A stretch of DNA of 35,558 nucleotides from Candidatus Saccharimonadota bacterium (lineage in GTDB: Bacteria > Patescibacteriota > Saccharimonadia > Saccharimonadales > Saccharimonadaceae): positions 1 to 35,558 of the forward strand of contig JAFWCN010000004.1 of assembly GCA_017536895.1 (NCBI GenBank). The letters are read 5' to 3'. The position numbers and the translations under genes are program-made. Below, piece after piece: positions 1-6,410 of the stretch. Position 1 is the first letter of the stretch. Every line of letters begins with the position of its first letter. The notes beneath the pieces are model-generated. The model saw nothing but the letters and a program-made list of their open reading frames with translations. It had not been told where the DNA came from and did not search any database.

Positions 1-268
1 TGTTATCGTTGATTGAAGTAAAAATAGTTAGGTTATAACCTGAGCGACAAGTTGAAGTGATATTGACATTATCTACACCGATGCTAGTAGCTGTAGCGCC
101 GCTAGCATCTGGCTTTACATCTATATTTTGGGGGCCACTAGCCGTGACTGTGATTTCGGCGGAGACAGCAGAAGCGGTAGAAACAATGAAACCTAGGTTA
201 CAAACACCTAAAAAAGACAGTGTTAGTGTCAAAATAAGCAACATTACAGCGCCGGCTGAAGAAGTGTA
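1..268. repeat. Terminal inverted repeat, left copy
   Basis: Bases 1-141 are the exact reverse complement of 35418-35558. Beyond them the match continues to about 268 with three substitutions (142, 158, 228) and one single-base indel near 257. It covers the signal peptide and start of the mature domain of the two outward-facing surface-protein genes. Confidence 0.95.
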
Positions 269-373
269 AAACGTACCGGCGCTGGGATGTCGCTTATTGC
301 TTCGTCGTTTATCCAGCTTAATTCTTTTGCTTATTTTTTCTTTAGTGACTACGCACTTCTTCATGCTTTTCAT
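1..373 (-). CDS. Exported surface protein, 5' end only (left copy)
   Basis: About 124 N-terminal residues are present; the rest lies left of the window. The start ATG at 373 follows a ribosome-site-like AAGAAAGG. The first 35 or so residues are strongly basic, then a hydrophobic segment (AVMLLILTLTLSFLGV) ends in a signal-peptidase-like TASAVSA. The mature part opens with EITVTASGPQNIDV and contains a CRSGYNL motif. The same module (basic head, signal, then a 'C..GY.L' domain) recurs in the 1218-residue protein at 16666-20322 and almost identically in the right-end partial gene, so these form one surface-protein family. Export is well supported; the function is unknown. No separate promoter is obvious in the 60 nt between the start and the RNA terminator upstream. 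Confidence 0.8.
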   Translation of the reverse strand, partial: MKSMKKCVVTKEKISKRIKLDKRRSNKRHPSAGTFYTSSAGAVMLLILTLTLSFLGVCNLGFIVSTASAVSAEITVTASGPQNIDVKPDASGATATSIGVDNVNITSTCRSGYNLTIFTSINDN

Positions 374-433
374 GTGTACCTTTCTTACTAGTTGTTATCC
401 CCTAGGCGGCACGTTTCTTTCGTGACTTCCTCA

Positions 434-597
434 CAAAAACGGCACCGCTAAGGGTGCAACACATAATGACTTAATGAAATAGACAGATCTAACCACAAAG
501 AACAATATGGGCCTTAACGATGCCGTTTTTTATTCTCTGTGCAGAATCTGTCTAATACTAAAAGAGCTATTCACTATTAAATCGTTATGTGTTGCAC
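434..597 (-). ncRNA. Structured RNA, 6S-like architecture
   Basis: A transcript of about 164 nt is predicted from a promoter at 603-630 to a terminator at 435-457. Its ends pair: 582-597 is complementary to 454-469 over 16 positions with one G-U pair (core GTGCAACACATAA). After an asymmetric internal loop of about 28 and 11 nt comes an 8-bp helix (AGACAGAT with ATCTGTCT), then a 9-bp helix (CACAGAGAA with TTCTTTGTG) and an apical loop. Long closing stem, central bubble and distal stem-loop are the layout of 6S RNA, the RNA-polymerase-binding regulator. It lacks the GGAAG apex of SRP RNA and the tRNA-like ends of tmRNA. A regulatory leader (aptamer plus terminator) for the surface gene starting 60 nt downstream is the main alternative. 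Structure is seen; identity is inferred. Confidence 0.6.
435..457 (-). terminator. Rho-independent terminator of the 6S-like RNA
   Basis: Minus-strand hairpin GCACC-CTTAGC-GGTGC followed by CGTTTTTG. Its upstream arm overlaps the last bases of the RNA's closing helix, so terminator and closing stem can compete. Confidence 0.6.
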
Positions 598-602
598 TTA
601 CC

Positions 603-630
603 ATTGTACCAAACGTTAAAAATTTGTAAA
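603..630 (-). promoter_or_regulatory. Promoter of the 6S-like RNA
   Basis: On the minus strand TTTACA (630-625), a 16-nt spacer and TACAAT (608-603) preceded by TGG, an extended -10. Transcription would start near 597, the first base of the closing helix. Confidence 0.65.
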
Positions 631-943
631 CCTTTGGCACCGGCTCAACCAACCTCTAAGTTTCGCAGAATATTCTACAAAACTCTGCATTTGCTATATG
701 GATTCCTGGCGCGATTCTACATAATAATTATAAGGCCCTAAGGCCCAGAAGCACCAACGGCCTAGGGCCAGGCCCAACAGACATAGTTAAAACATAAACG
801 GCACAAGCCAAGGAGAATAATGGGCGGGACGAGCAAGACTAAAAGCTCAATACATCGGCTAGATTCCTGAGTTTGAGCGGTTTTTCGCATCGCAGGTCAC
901 TTTTAAGCAGTTACGATAATCCGTAATAAAAATCATAAAAATT

Positions 944-983
944 ATCGCCTTTGGCTTGCTTTTTCCAGCCAATGGCGATTTTT
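944..983. terminator. Hairpin with T-run, probably bidirectional
   Basis: ATCGCC/GGCGAT outer stem and TGGCT/AGCCA inner stem, followed by TTTTT on plus and by a T-rich stretch on minus. No recognised gene ends immediately beside it. Confidence 0.5.
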
Positions 984-993
984 AAAAATGCAG

Positions 994-1040
994 TTTACCC
1001 CTGTAAAATGGGCCTTTCAAAATGGTCAAATGACCCTCCA
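994..1040. repeat. Direct repeat, copy 1
   Basis: Holds TTACCCCTGTAAAATGGG followed about 12 nt later by TGACCCTCCA. The same two blocks in the same order recur at 1314-1363. Confidence 0.6.
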
Positions 1041-1304
1041 GGAAAAATAGGATTATGGTGGAGCGTAGGGGATCTAAATCCATCTCGTGTATAGAGGATT
1101 TGACAAATCTCCTGACTATGGTGACCAAGTATTATAATAAATGGCGGGTCGTTTCGCATCGCGGGTACGCTTCGTACAGCTTCGTACAGTAGTGAAAAAA
1201 TCTTTTCGCATCGGGCTAATACTTCGTACAATTTTTTGAAAGACCAAAATTAAGACATAAAATCAAGACTACCGCAAATATTATTAATGTAGAAAAAGTC
1301 ACAA

Positions 1305-1342
1305 AAAACAAAAATTACCCCTGTAAAATGGGGTATTTTTTG
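1305..1342 (-). terminator. Terminator downstream of tRNA-Leu(GAG)
   Basis: Hairpin TACCCC/GGGGTA (1316-1335), followed on minus by ATTTTTGTTTTTTGT. Also T-rich on plus. Confidence 0.6.
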
Positions 1343-1363
1343 TTCGTCTTGACCCTCCATTAG
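1314..1363. repeat. Direct repeat, copy 2
   Basis: Second copy of the TTACCCCTGTAAAATGGG ... TGACCCTCCA block, about 320 bp from the first. Here the first block folds into the terminator hairpin downstream of tRNA-Leu(GAG). Confidence 0.6.
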
Positions 1364-1374
1364 TAAGGGTTTGG

Positions 1375-1465
1375 TGGTGTGCGCGACTGGACTTGAACCA
1401 GCACAGCCGTGAATGTGGCCACTACCACCTCAAGGTAGCGTGTCTACCAATTCCACCACGCGCAC
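1375..1465 (-). tRNA. tRNA-Leu, anticodon GAG
   Basis: A complete cloverleaf on minus: acceptor GTGCGCG/CGCGCAC, D-arm with TGGTAGAC, anticodon stem CTACC/GGTAG with loop TTGAGGT giving GAG, a long variable arm typical of Leu, T-arm GGTTCAAGTCC, discriminator A and an encoded CCA. An extended -10 (TGATATAAT) ends 9 nt upstream. It follows the secG-substrate-binding-protein pair; in E. coli the GAG leucine tRNA (leuU) also follows secG. Confidence 0.95.
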
Positions 1466-1494
1466 ATATAATATATTATATCATACTTTTTAAA

Positions 1495-3222
1495 CTATGG
1501 CGTTTTATTTTTGGCAGCTTTATTAACTGCCCACTCATTTATATCCGAGAATCGATCAAGCGCAGTCACGAGTTGTACGTCATTAAAGGTCCGTGCATTC
1601 TTATTATAATAATAGGTCAAGTTGGGCTGGTAAAGACCAATTGCTGGTACACCTGCCACCCAACGTTCCAAAAACGACTCATATTTTTTGATACGTACTT
1701 CATTATTCATAGCGTCACGCGCGCCAAGTAGTAAATCATCCATCAAAACTTCGCGGTAATTTGATAGATTGAGCCCCGAGCTACTTGCCTGTGAAGAGTG
1801 ATAATATGGCAAAAGGTCTGGGTCCGTACCAAGTTCAATTTCGTAAACCAGGATGTCATAATTTCGTTTTGAGATTACATTATTAATAAAATCTTGGTTT
1901 TCCTCGTAGACCGTCGTACTCACTTCGAATCCTAATCCTTCCAGTTCCGATTTAATAGCGTCAGTCACGCCAGGCAAATATCCCGAATTGACCGTCGCGA
2001 TGTCTAGATGGAGTGGCGTGCCAGCACTAAGCTCGCCAATTTTTGCCTTGGCAGCATCATAATTGTATTCTGGAATCGCTGGATAATTCGTTAACTCGAT
2101 TTGCGTACTCAGTAGCGGATAATCTAGCGGTGTGGCTTCTGATGCAGCCTCCCGGATTTTCCCAAGATCAATTCCCTGCCTAATTGCCGCCCTCATTTCG
2201 GTACCTAGCATTTCACGCGCAGTATTAAAGAAAATAAATGCACCAGAGTTCAGCTGAGAGTTTTTGATTAGAAACTGCCCAGCCTTGACTTTGTCAGATT
2301 CGGCTTCAGTCAATTCCGCTGTTCCAGTCACCGAGCCAGCATTCACTGCGTTCACTATTTCGTCCTTAGTATTAAAAGTATGAACCGCAAAACTATTCAA
2401 CATTACCTTCCCGCCGTAGTAGTCCGGGTTAGCCGATAAGTAATAAGTTTTATCGTCGACAGTCGAGCCTTGCGTTGCATTGTAACTAAATGCTCCCGAG
2501 GTTACAGGCGCATTTGAAAAGTTGTTTTCTATTAGTGTTTTAGGATCAACTTCGCCTAATATGTGTTTTGGTACCACCGGAAAGTTTAACGCTGTAATAA
2601 AATCTGCGTAACTCACCGGAAGATTAAATACAATTTCTCCCTGCTCATTCTCGCTAACCTTCACGTTCGACAAATTAGAATCATAAATTGAGCTAACAGC
2701 TTGATTTTTTATTAGCTCTGCCGTAAAAATCACATCCTCATTGGTAATTGGTTCGCCATCCGACCATTTTAGCCCATCACGTAGTTTTACGGTCCAAATT
2801 TTACCAGTTTCGTCAGGACGAATTGACTCAGCCAGACCTGCTTTCGCATGACCAGAATAGTCAATCGTTGAAATAGTCGCAAACATTAGCCGACTAAGCA
2901 CTTTTTCGCTACTCGTTGTCGCAAACAGCGGATTCATTGTTTTAACTTCACCGAGCGTCGCCTCAGTATAAGCCCCACCTTCCACGAATACATTTTCTGC
3001 ATACGAATCGCCAAACCAAAAAGCCTGCGCCACCGCTAGCATAATAAGCGCCGTAACTAGAAGCGACCACTCAAGAATAAGCAACCGAATATTTTCGATG
3101 TGCGATATCCTTTCGACGACGTTCTCCTTAATATGTTCCTTACTATCTTCGCTGGCTTTTACTGAAGCTCGCGAGAACCGCCTTACAAACTTTTGCCCAC
3201 GCTTTTGAATAGAATTTTTCAT
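1495..3222 (-). CDS. Membrane-anchored SBP_bac_5 (OppA/DppA-type) substrate-binding protein
   Basis: 575 residues. A basic cytoplasmic head is followed by one membrane segment at about 46-70, then a family-5 solute-binding fold. Characteristic are KTMNPLFATT near 95 and LRDGLKWSDGEPITNEDVIF near 147, matching the signature of oligopeptide and dipeptide ABC-transporter binding proteins. There is no lipobox; the protein is tethered by an uncleaved N-terminal helix, plausible in a monoderm. It begins 1 nt after the secG stop, so the two form one operon. No permease or ATPase genes lie nearby, so the substrate (peptides are the family norm) and the partner transporter are unknown. Confidence 0.85.
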   Translation of the reverse strand: MKNSIQKRGQKFVRRFSRASVKASEDSKEHIKENVVERISHIENIRLLILEWSLLVTALIMLAVAQAFWFGDSYAENVFVEGGAYTEATLGEVKTMNPLFATTSSEKVLSRLMFATISTIDYSGHAKAGLAESIRPDETGKIWTVKLRDGLKWSDGEPITNEDVIFTAELIKNQAVSSIYDSNLSNVKVSENEQGEIVFNLPVSYADFITALNFPVVPKHILGEVDPKTLIENNFSNAPVTSGAFSYNATQGSTVDDKTYYLSANPDYYGGKVMLNSFAVHTFNTKDEIVNAVNAGSVTGTAELTEAESDKVKAGQFLIKNSQLNSGAFIFFNTAREMLGTEMRAAIRQGIDLGKIREAASEATPLDYPLLSTQIELTNYPAIPEYNYDAAKAKIGELSAGTPLHLDIATVNSGYLPGVTDAIKSELEGLGFEVSTTVYEENQDFINNVISKRNYDILVYEIELGTDPDLLPYYHSSQASSSGLNLSNYREVLMDDLLLGARDAMNNEVRIKKYESFLERWVAGVPAIGLYQPNLTYYYNKNARTFNDVQLVTALDRFSDINEWAVNKAAKNKTP

Positions 3223-3223
3223 A

Positions 3224-3451
3224 TTATGATGGAATTACTAATAGTCCTATAATTGATAATACAAAAATCACTGCAAACACAATCGTCGTTACAAAGAGCG
3301 ACTTCTCTAGGCCTCGACGAGTGGTGTAAAGTTCTCCCGAACTACCAAACCCAGCACCAAGTGATGCTCCGCGTTGCTGTAATAGAATCAAAATGATAGT
3401 CAGAATTGCTGAAATAAACGTAGTCACTTCTAGAAAATTTCCAATCTGCAT
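3224..3451 (-). CDS. secG: SecG, preprotein translocase subunit
   Basis: 75 residues with two membrane helices (about 8-24 and 52-72) separated by the polar SecG loop LLQQRGASLGAGFGSSGEL, the conserved family core. SecG assists SecYEG in moving unfolded proteins across the membrane. The start is preceded by AAGGAG and, inside the end of uvrC, by an extended -10 (TGCTAAAAT), so the gene has its own promoter. It heads a two-gene operon with the substrate-binding protein. Confidence 0.93.
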   Translation of the reverse strand: MQIGNFLEVTTFISAILTIILILLQQRGASLGAGFGSSGELYTTRRGLEKSLFVTTIVFAVIFVLSIIGLLVIPS

Positions 3452-3470
3452 AAATAACTCCTTGGTGATT

Positions 3471-4886
3471 CTATTTTAGCATACTTTTTCGTTTCAGTAA
3501 AGAATGGTACGTTATTGCAAATCGATGGGCCTCTTCGTCAACTCGGGCAATCAATCGCGCAATGTGAGAATTGTTAGGAAATTCCAGATAATCATGTTTC
3601 GGGGTATTTCGGAGCGCGGCAGCGCGAGAATTAGCGCGCTCGCCCCGTGGCGACGACGCAACGAAGCGAGAGAAATCCGAGCTCGCTCGGATTTCTGAGC
3701 GAGGCAGCGACGTCTCAAAAGACGGGTGCGAGCGACGCGACCCCGAAATTTGGTTATCTGGAATTACCAAACACACTCTAGCATTGCGCGAATGATTGCC
3801 CGACTTGTCGCGGCCGACCACCGGTATCCCGTAAGGTTCTATTAATGGCAAAACAGCATTGACTTGCGTAATACCACCATCTAATATTATTAAATCCGGA
3901 TAATCCCATTCCTTATGCTTTAAGCGCCGCGATATTACTTCCCGCATACTTTTTAAATCATCATTTTTGGATGTCCGCACCTTGAATTTGCGATACTCAT
4001 CTCTCGCCGCTGCACCATTTATAAACACCACCATGCTCCCAACCGTATCTGCCCCCGACTGATGCGAGATATCATAACCTTCAATTCGCCGCGGAGGTTT
4101 TTCTAACCCCAATACTTCTTGTAATTCCTTCAATGCTTGGTCAGATGAAATATCCAAGAATTCCTTATCCGAAAACACAATTTTCTTTTTTAATTCTTTT
4201 AATCCCTGTAATTGGTCTCGCGCTTCAGCCGCCAATTCATAGTTCCCTGCCGCCGCTTCTTTTTTCATAGTTTTCTCTAAATCCTTTAACAGTTTTTCCC
4301 GACCACCCTCAAGATATCGAATTAGTTTTCGGAGATTGCGTTTATAATCCTTGGCAGTATTTTTATTAATTTCAATACCCGGCGTGAGTCCAAGGTCGGT
4401 ATCTAAAGTCTTTTTTCCAGTATAGGGCTTAACATAATACGGAAATATTCGTCGGAGCACCCTCAAGGCTTTTTCAACTGAAACTTTTCCATAAAACGGT
4501 CCAATATAAGTGGCTTTGTCGTCCATCGGTGTCCTCGTAAATGAGACATAAGGCACTTCGTCTTTCATCGGGATCCGTACATAACTTACTGTTTTGTCAT
4601 CACGCAGCAGTATGTTCCACTTTGGTTTATACCTCTTAATCATTTCAGACTCTAGAAATAGTGCATCCATTTCGGTGTCTACTACCACCCAGTCCGTATC
4701 GGCAATTTCCTTCACTAATGCCTCAGTCTTAACGTCTTTTTGCGACTTCTGGAAATATTGCCTGACTCGGTTTTTTAAAACCGCCGCCTTTCCAACATAA
4801 ATAATCTCGCCTTCGCGATTTTTATGAAAATAAACTCCCGGACGCGCCGGGAGTTTACCAAGTTTTTGTTTCAAACGCTTATCCAC
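3471..4886 (-). CDS. uvrC: UvrC, excinuclease ABC subunit C (short form with in-frame insertion)
   Basis: UvrC makes the dual incisions in nucleotide-excision repair. Visible: GIY-YIG nuclease (GVYF at 17-20, IYVGKA at 29-34), a UVR helix pair near 195-235, and an RNase-H-like nuclease (GYDISHQSG near 270, DLIILDGG near 333, EEAHRFAITYH near 452). At 471 residues it is shorter than the roughly 600 of E. coli UvrC: the middle domain is abbreviated and the C-terminal (HhH)2 domain is absent. Residues about 361-449 come from a palindromic insertion (3541-3804) just before HRFAI. The start is GTG at 4886, exactly 6 nt after an extended -10 (TGATATAAT, 4898-4893), so the mRNA should be leaderless. 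Whether the nuclease tolerates the insertion is unknown. Confidence 0.9.
   Translation of the reverse strand: MDKRLKQKLGKLPARPGVYFHKNREGEIIYVGKAAVLKNRVRQYFQKSQKDVKTEALVKEIADTDWVVVDTEMDALFLESEMIKRYKPKWNILLRDDKTVSYVRIPMKDEVPYVSFTRTPMDDKATYIGPFYGKVSVEKALRVLRRIFPYYVKPYTGKKTLDTDLGLTPGIEINKNTAKDYKRNLRKLIRYLEGGREKLLKDLEKTMKKEAAAGNYELAAEARDQLQGLKELKKKIVFSDKEFLDISSDQALKELQEVLGLEKPPRRIEGYDISHQSGADTVGSMVVFINGAAARDEYRKFKVRTSKNDDLKSMREVISRRLKHKEWDYPDLIILDGGITQVNAVLPLIEPYGIPVVGRDKSGNHSRNARVCLVIPDNQISGSRRSHPSFETSLPRSEIRASSDFSRFVASSPRGERANSRAAALRNTPKHDYLEFPNNSHIARLIARVDEEAHRFAITYHSLLKRKSMLK
3541..3804. repeat. Palindromic element A inside uvrC
   Basis: A core (3606-3739) is flanked by inverted arms, 3541-3605 and 3740-3804. 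The arms match over about 65 bp with scattered differences; examples are TTCCAGATAA/TTATCTGGAA and TTTCGGGGT/ACCCCGAAA. The first 50 bases of the core match element B in the pseudouridine synthase gene with one mismatch. A further unit of 69 nt (3656-3724) interrupts the core and carries a perfect hairpin AGAAATCCGAGC/GCTCGGATTTCT. The frame of uvrC (minus) stays open throughout. Confidence 0.85.
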
Positions 4887-4892
4887 CCTTTA

Positions 4893-4898
4893 ATTATA
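4893..4898 (-). promoter_or_regulatory. Extended -10 of uvrC
   Basis: TGA-TATAAT lies in the 18-bp gap before uvrC; 6 nt separate it from the GTG start, placing the transcription start on the start codon. Confidence 0.7.
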
Positions 4899-4904
4899 TC
4901 ATAC

Positions 4905-6353
4905 TTACTGTGCTACCGCACCATCCGTAGCTTCTGTACCAGGGAGAGCATACATTGAAGTATAGATTTGCTGAACCATTTCCGAGAAATCAGTGTATTC
5001 TACTGGTTCTGCTACGTTAATATTGGTTGGATAGGTGAAACCAATATCTGAAGTTAAGGTTGTTGCCCCTTCTGATAAATCAGCAGTGAAGTATAGTCTA
5101 GTAAAATTGTAATCTTTGTCAACTTCCACATAGAAGGATGGCATATTACCAATTTCGCTTGTAATGTTGTCGATATTTACTTTTCTGTTGCTATACCCCA
5201 TGCAACTAAACAGATTATCGATTAACTCTGAGTTTTGGAACTCAGTCACGAATGCACTAAACTTTTCGTCATCGATTGCTACCTTGTAAACCGGTTCCCC
5301 GCTTTTGCTAGCTAGAGTAACGCCTTCGGTAGTTGATTTAATGAATGGGTTTTTGTTGTACATTTCTGCAACGCTGTTACTGTAATTTTTGACATCACCT
5401 ATCATATTTACTAAACAAGTTGTATTACTATCAGTTTGTGTCAAGTCACTAAAACTGCTTAACTCGTCAGTCGAAAGCCTCAGCCATTCACCATCGACAC
5501 CTTCCACAATGCTTAAAATCGCAGTTAACGATTGCGTATCAACCATTGCATTACCAGATTCTGCGTCAGGAGATAAGACTGTTGGCTCACAACCATCTGC
5601 GCTTTCACAATCAACCACCTCAACGGTTGTTTCGTTGCAAGTAGTTTCTCCGTTTTCGTCGGTAACACAATCAATGTCTGTCCCAGTTGCACTGTTTTGG
5701 GCAGCAGCCTCTTGCAATGCTTTATTGTAATCTTCCATCGCATTAGTTAAGCCAGACAATTTAAAATACAAATCACCATTCGCTGCATATACTTCATCAA
5801 ATTCAAACTCAGTACTTTCGCCGTTGGCAAAGTTGGCTGTAACGGTTGCATTTGAAGAGTTAAGCATCGAAGTGGTTGATGTTTCGGCGTCTAGCTTTAT
5901 TTCAACACTCGACAATAGCGAGTTCTCATCATTTGGGGTTAAAGTAAATGAACCATCAACCACCATATTGGCTGGCGCATTGCCAGCTACAATTTTCTCA
6001 ATTGCTTTCGCTACTGGGTCGCCTTTTGTCAAATTCATAATAACAAGCGCAGCAGCAATTCCTCCGCTAATTAGTACTATTGCGGCAATGATGATACCAA
6101 CTATCAGCCCAGTTTTTTTCTTTTTTGGTGCTTCCGGTACGGCTACTGGTGCTTGTTCCATTGGTCTCGCCATTGGGTCACTCACCGGACTAGCTTGATT
6201 CGTCGGGCTCATCGGAGTAGGTGCTGGACCTACACTGACTGTTTGAACCTCTTCAACGATTTCTTCAAGCGGTGTGCTATCCGCTGGATTCGCGTCGAGT
6301 GGGTTGTTGTTTGGATTCAAGGGGTTTGGCATTTCCCCCGGATTCTCATTCAT
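4905..6353 (-). CDS. Membrane-anchored hypothetical protein with large extracytoplasmic domain
   Basis: 482 residues. The first 75 are Pro/Asn/Thr-rich and probably cytoplasmic, then KKKKTG leads into one membrane helix (about 80-107) and an acidic, Ser/Thr-rich outer domain of about 370 residues. That domain holds an unusual Cys cluster (DIDCVTDENGETTCNE ... DCESADGCEP) near 225-260 that could form disulphides. The family is not recognised. The layout resembles the anchored repeat-lipoprotein-like proteins common in Saccharibacteria. The start at 6353 has AAGGAG upstream and an extended -10 (TGT-TATAAT, 6392-6387) that overlaps the divergent enolase promoter. Confidence 0.75.
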   Translation of the reverse strand: MNENPGEMPNPLNPNNNPLDANPADSTPLEEIVEEVQTVSVGPAPTPMSPTNQASPVSDPMARPMEQAPVAVPEAPKKKKTGLIVGIIIAAIVLISGGIAAALVIMNLTKGDPVAKAIEKIVAGNAPANMVVDGSFTLTPNDENSLLSSVEIKLDAETSTTSMLNSSNATVTANFANGESTEFEFDEVYAANGDLYFKLSGLTNAMEDYNKALQEAAAQNSATGTDIDCVTDENGETTCNETTVEVVDCESADGCEPTVLSPDAESGNAMVDTQSLTAILSIVEGVDGEWLRLSTDELSSFSDLTQTDSNTTCLVNMIGDVKNYSNSVAEMYNKNPFIKSTTEGVTLASKSGEPVYKVAIDDEKFSAFVTEFQNSELIDNLFSCMGYSNRKVNIDNITSEIGNMPSFYVEVDKDYNFTRLYFTADLSEGATTLTSDIGFTYPTNINVAEPVEYTDFSEMVQQIYTSMYALPGTEATDGAVAQ

Positions 6354-6398
6354 AAAAAACTCCTTATTTTAATAATACTTATGTTTATTATAACATGA

Positions 6399-6404
6399 TA
6401 TAAT
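6399..6404 (+). promoter_or_regulatory. Extended -10 of enolase, overlapping the divergent promoter
   Basis: TGA-TATAAT ends 6 nt before ATG 6411. On the other strand the -10 of the gene at 4905-6353 occupies 6387-6392, so the two promoters sit almost back to back and may compete. Confidence 0.7.
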
Positions 6405-6410
6405 ATGTTT

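Larger units (their letters stand above)
640..1300. other. Gene-poor spacer with hairpins and direct repeats
   Basis: No convincing protein gene is seen. The stretch holds a GC-rich hairpin at 734-769 (12- and 11-nt arms with one bulged base), a terminator-like hairpin at 944-983, three copies of a TTTCGCATCG word (near 883, 1151 and 1202), repeated GTACGAAG words on the minus strand, and one member of a direct-repeat pair. A minus-strand open frame at 995-1231 starts at TTG and looks accidental. Confidence 0.5.

Noticed and set aside
57-269. Plus-strand open frame repeated at the other end (35299-35502, minus)
   Set aside because: It is the antisense shadow of the duplicated signal-peptide region; it looks conserved only because the repeat is.
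640-940. RNase P RNA, tmRNA or SRP RNA in the gene-poor spacer
   Set aside because: Searched by eye on both strands; none of their conserved motifs is visible.
995-1231. Minus-strand open frame of 78 codons
   Set aside because: TTG start with no ribosome site, overlapping direct repeats, and no recognisable protein features.
5389-6198. Plus-strand frames opposite the anchored hypothetical protein
   Set aside because: Antisense shadows caused by Ser/Thr-rich composition; no initiation signals.
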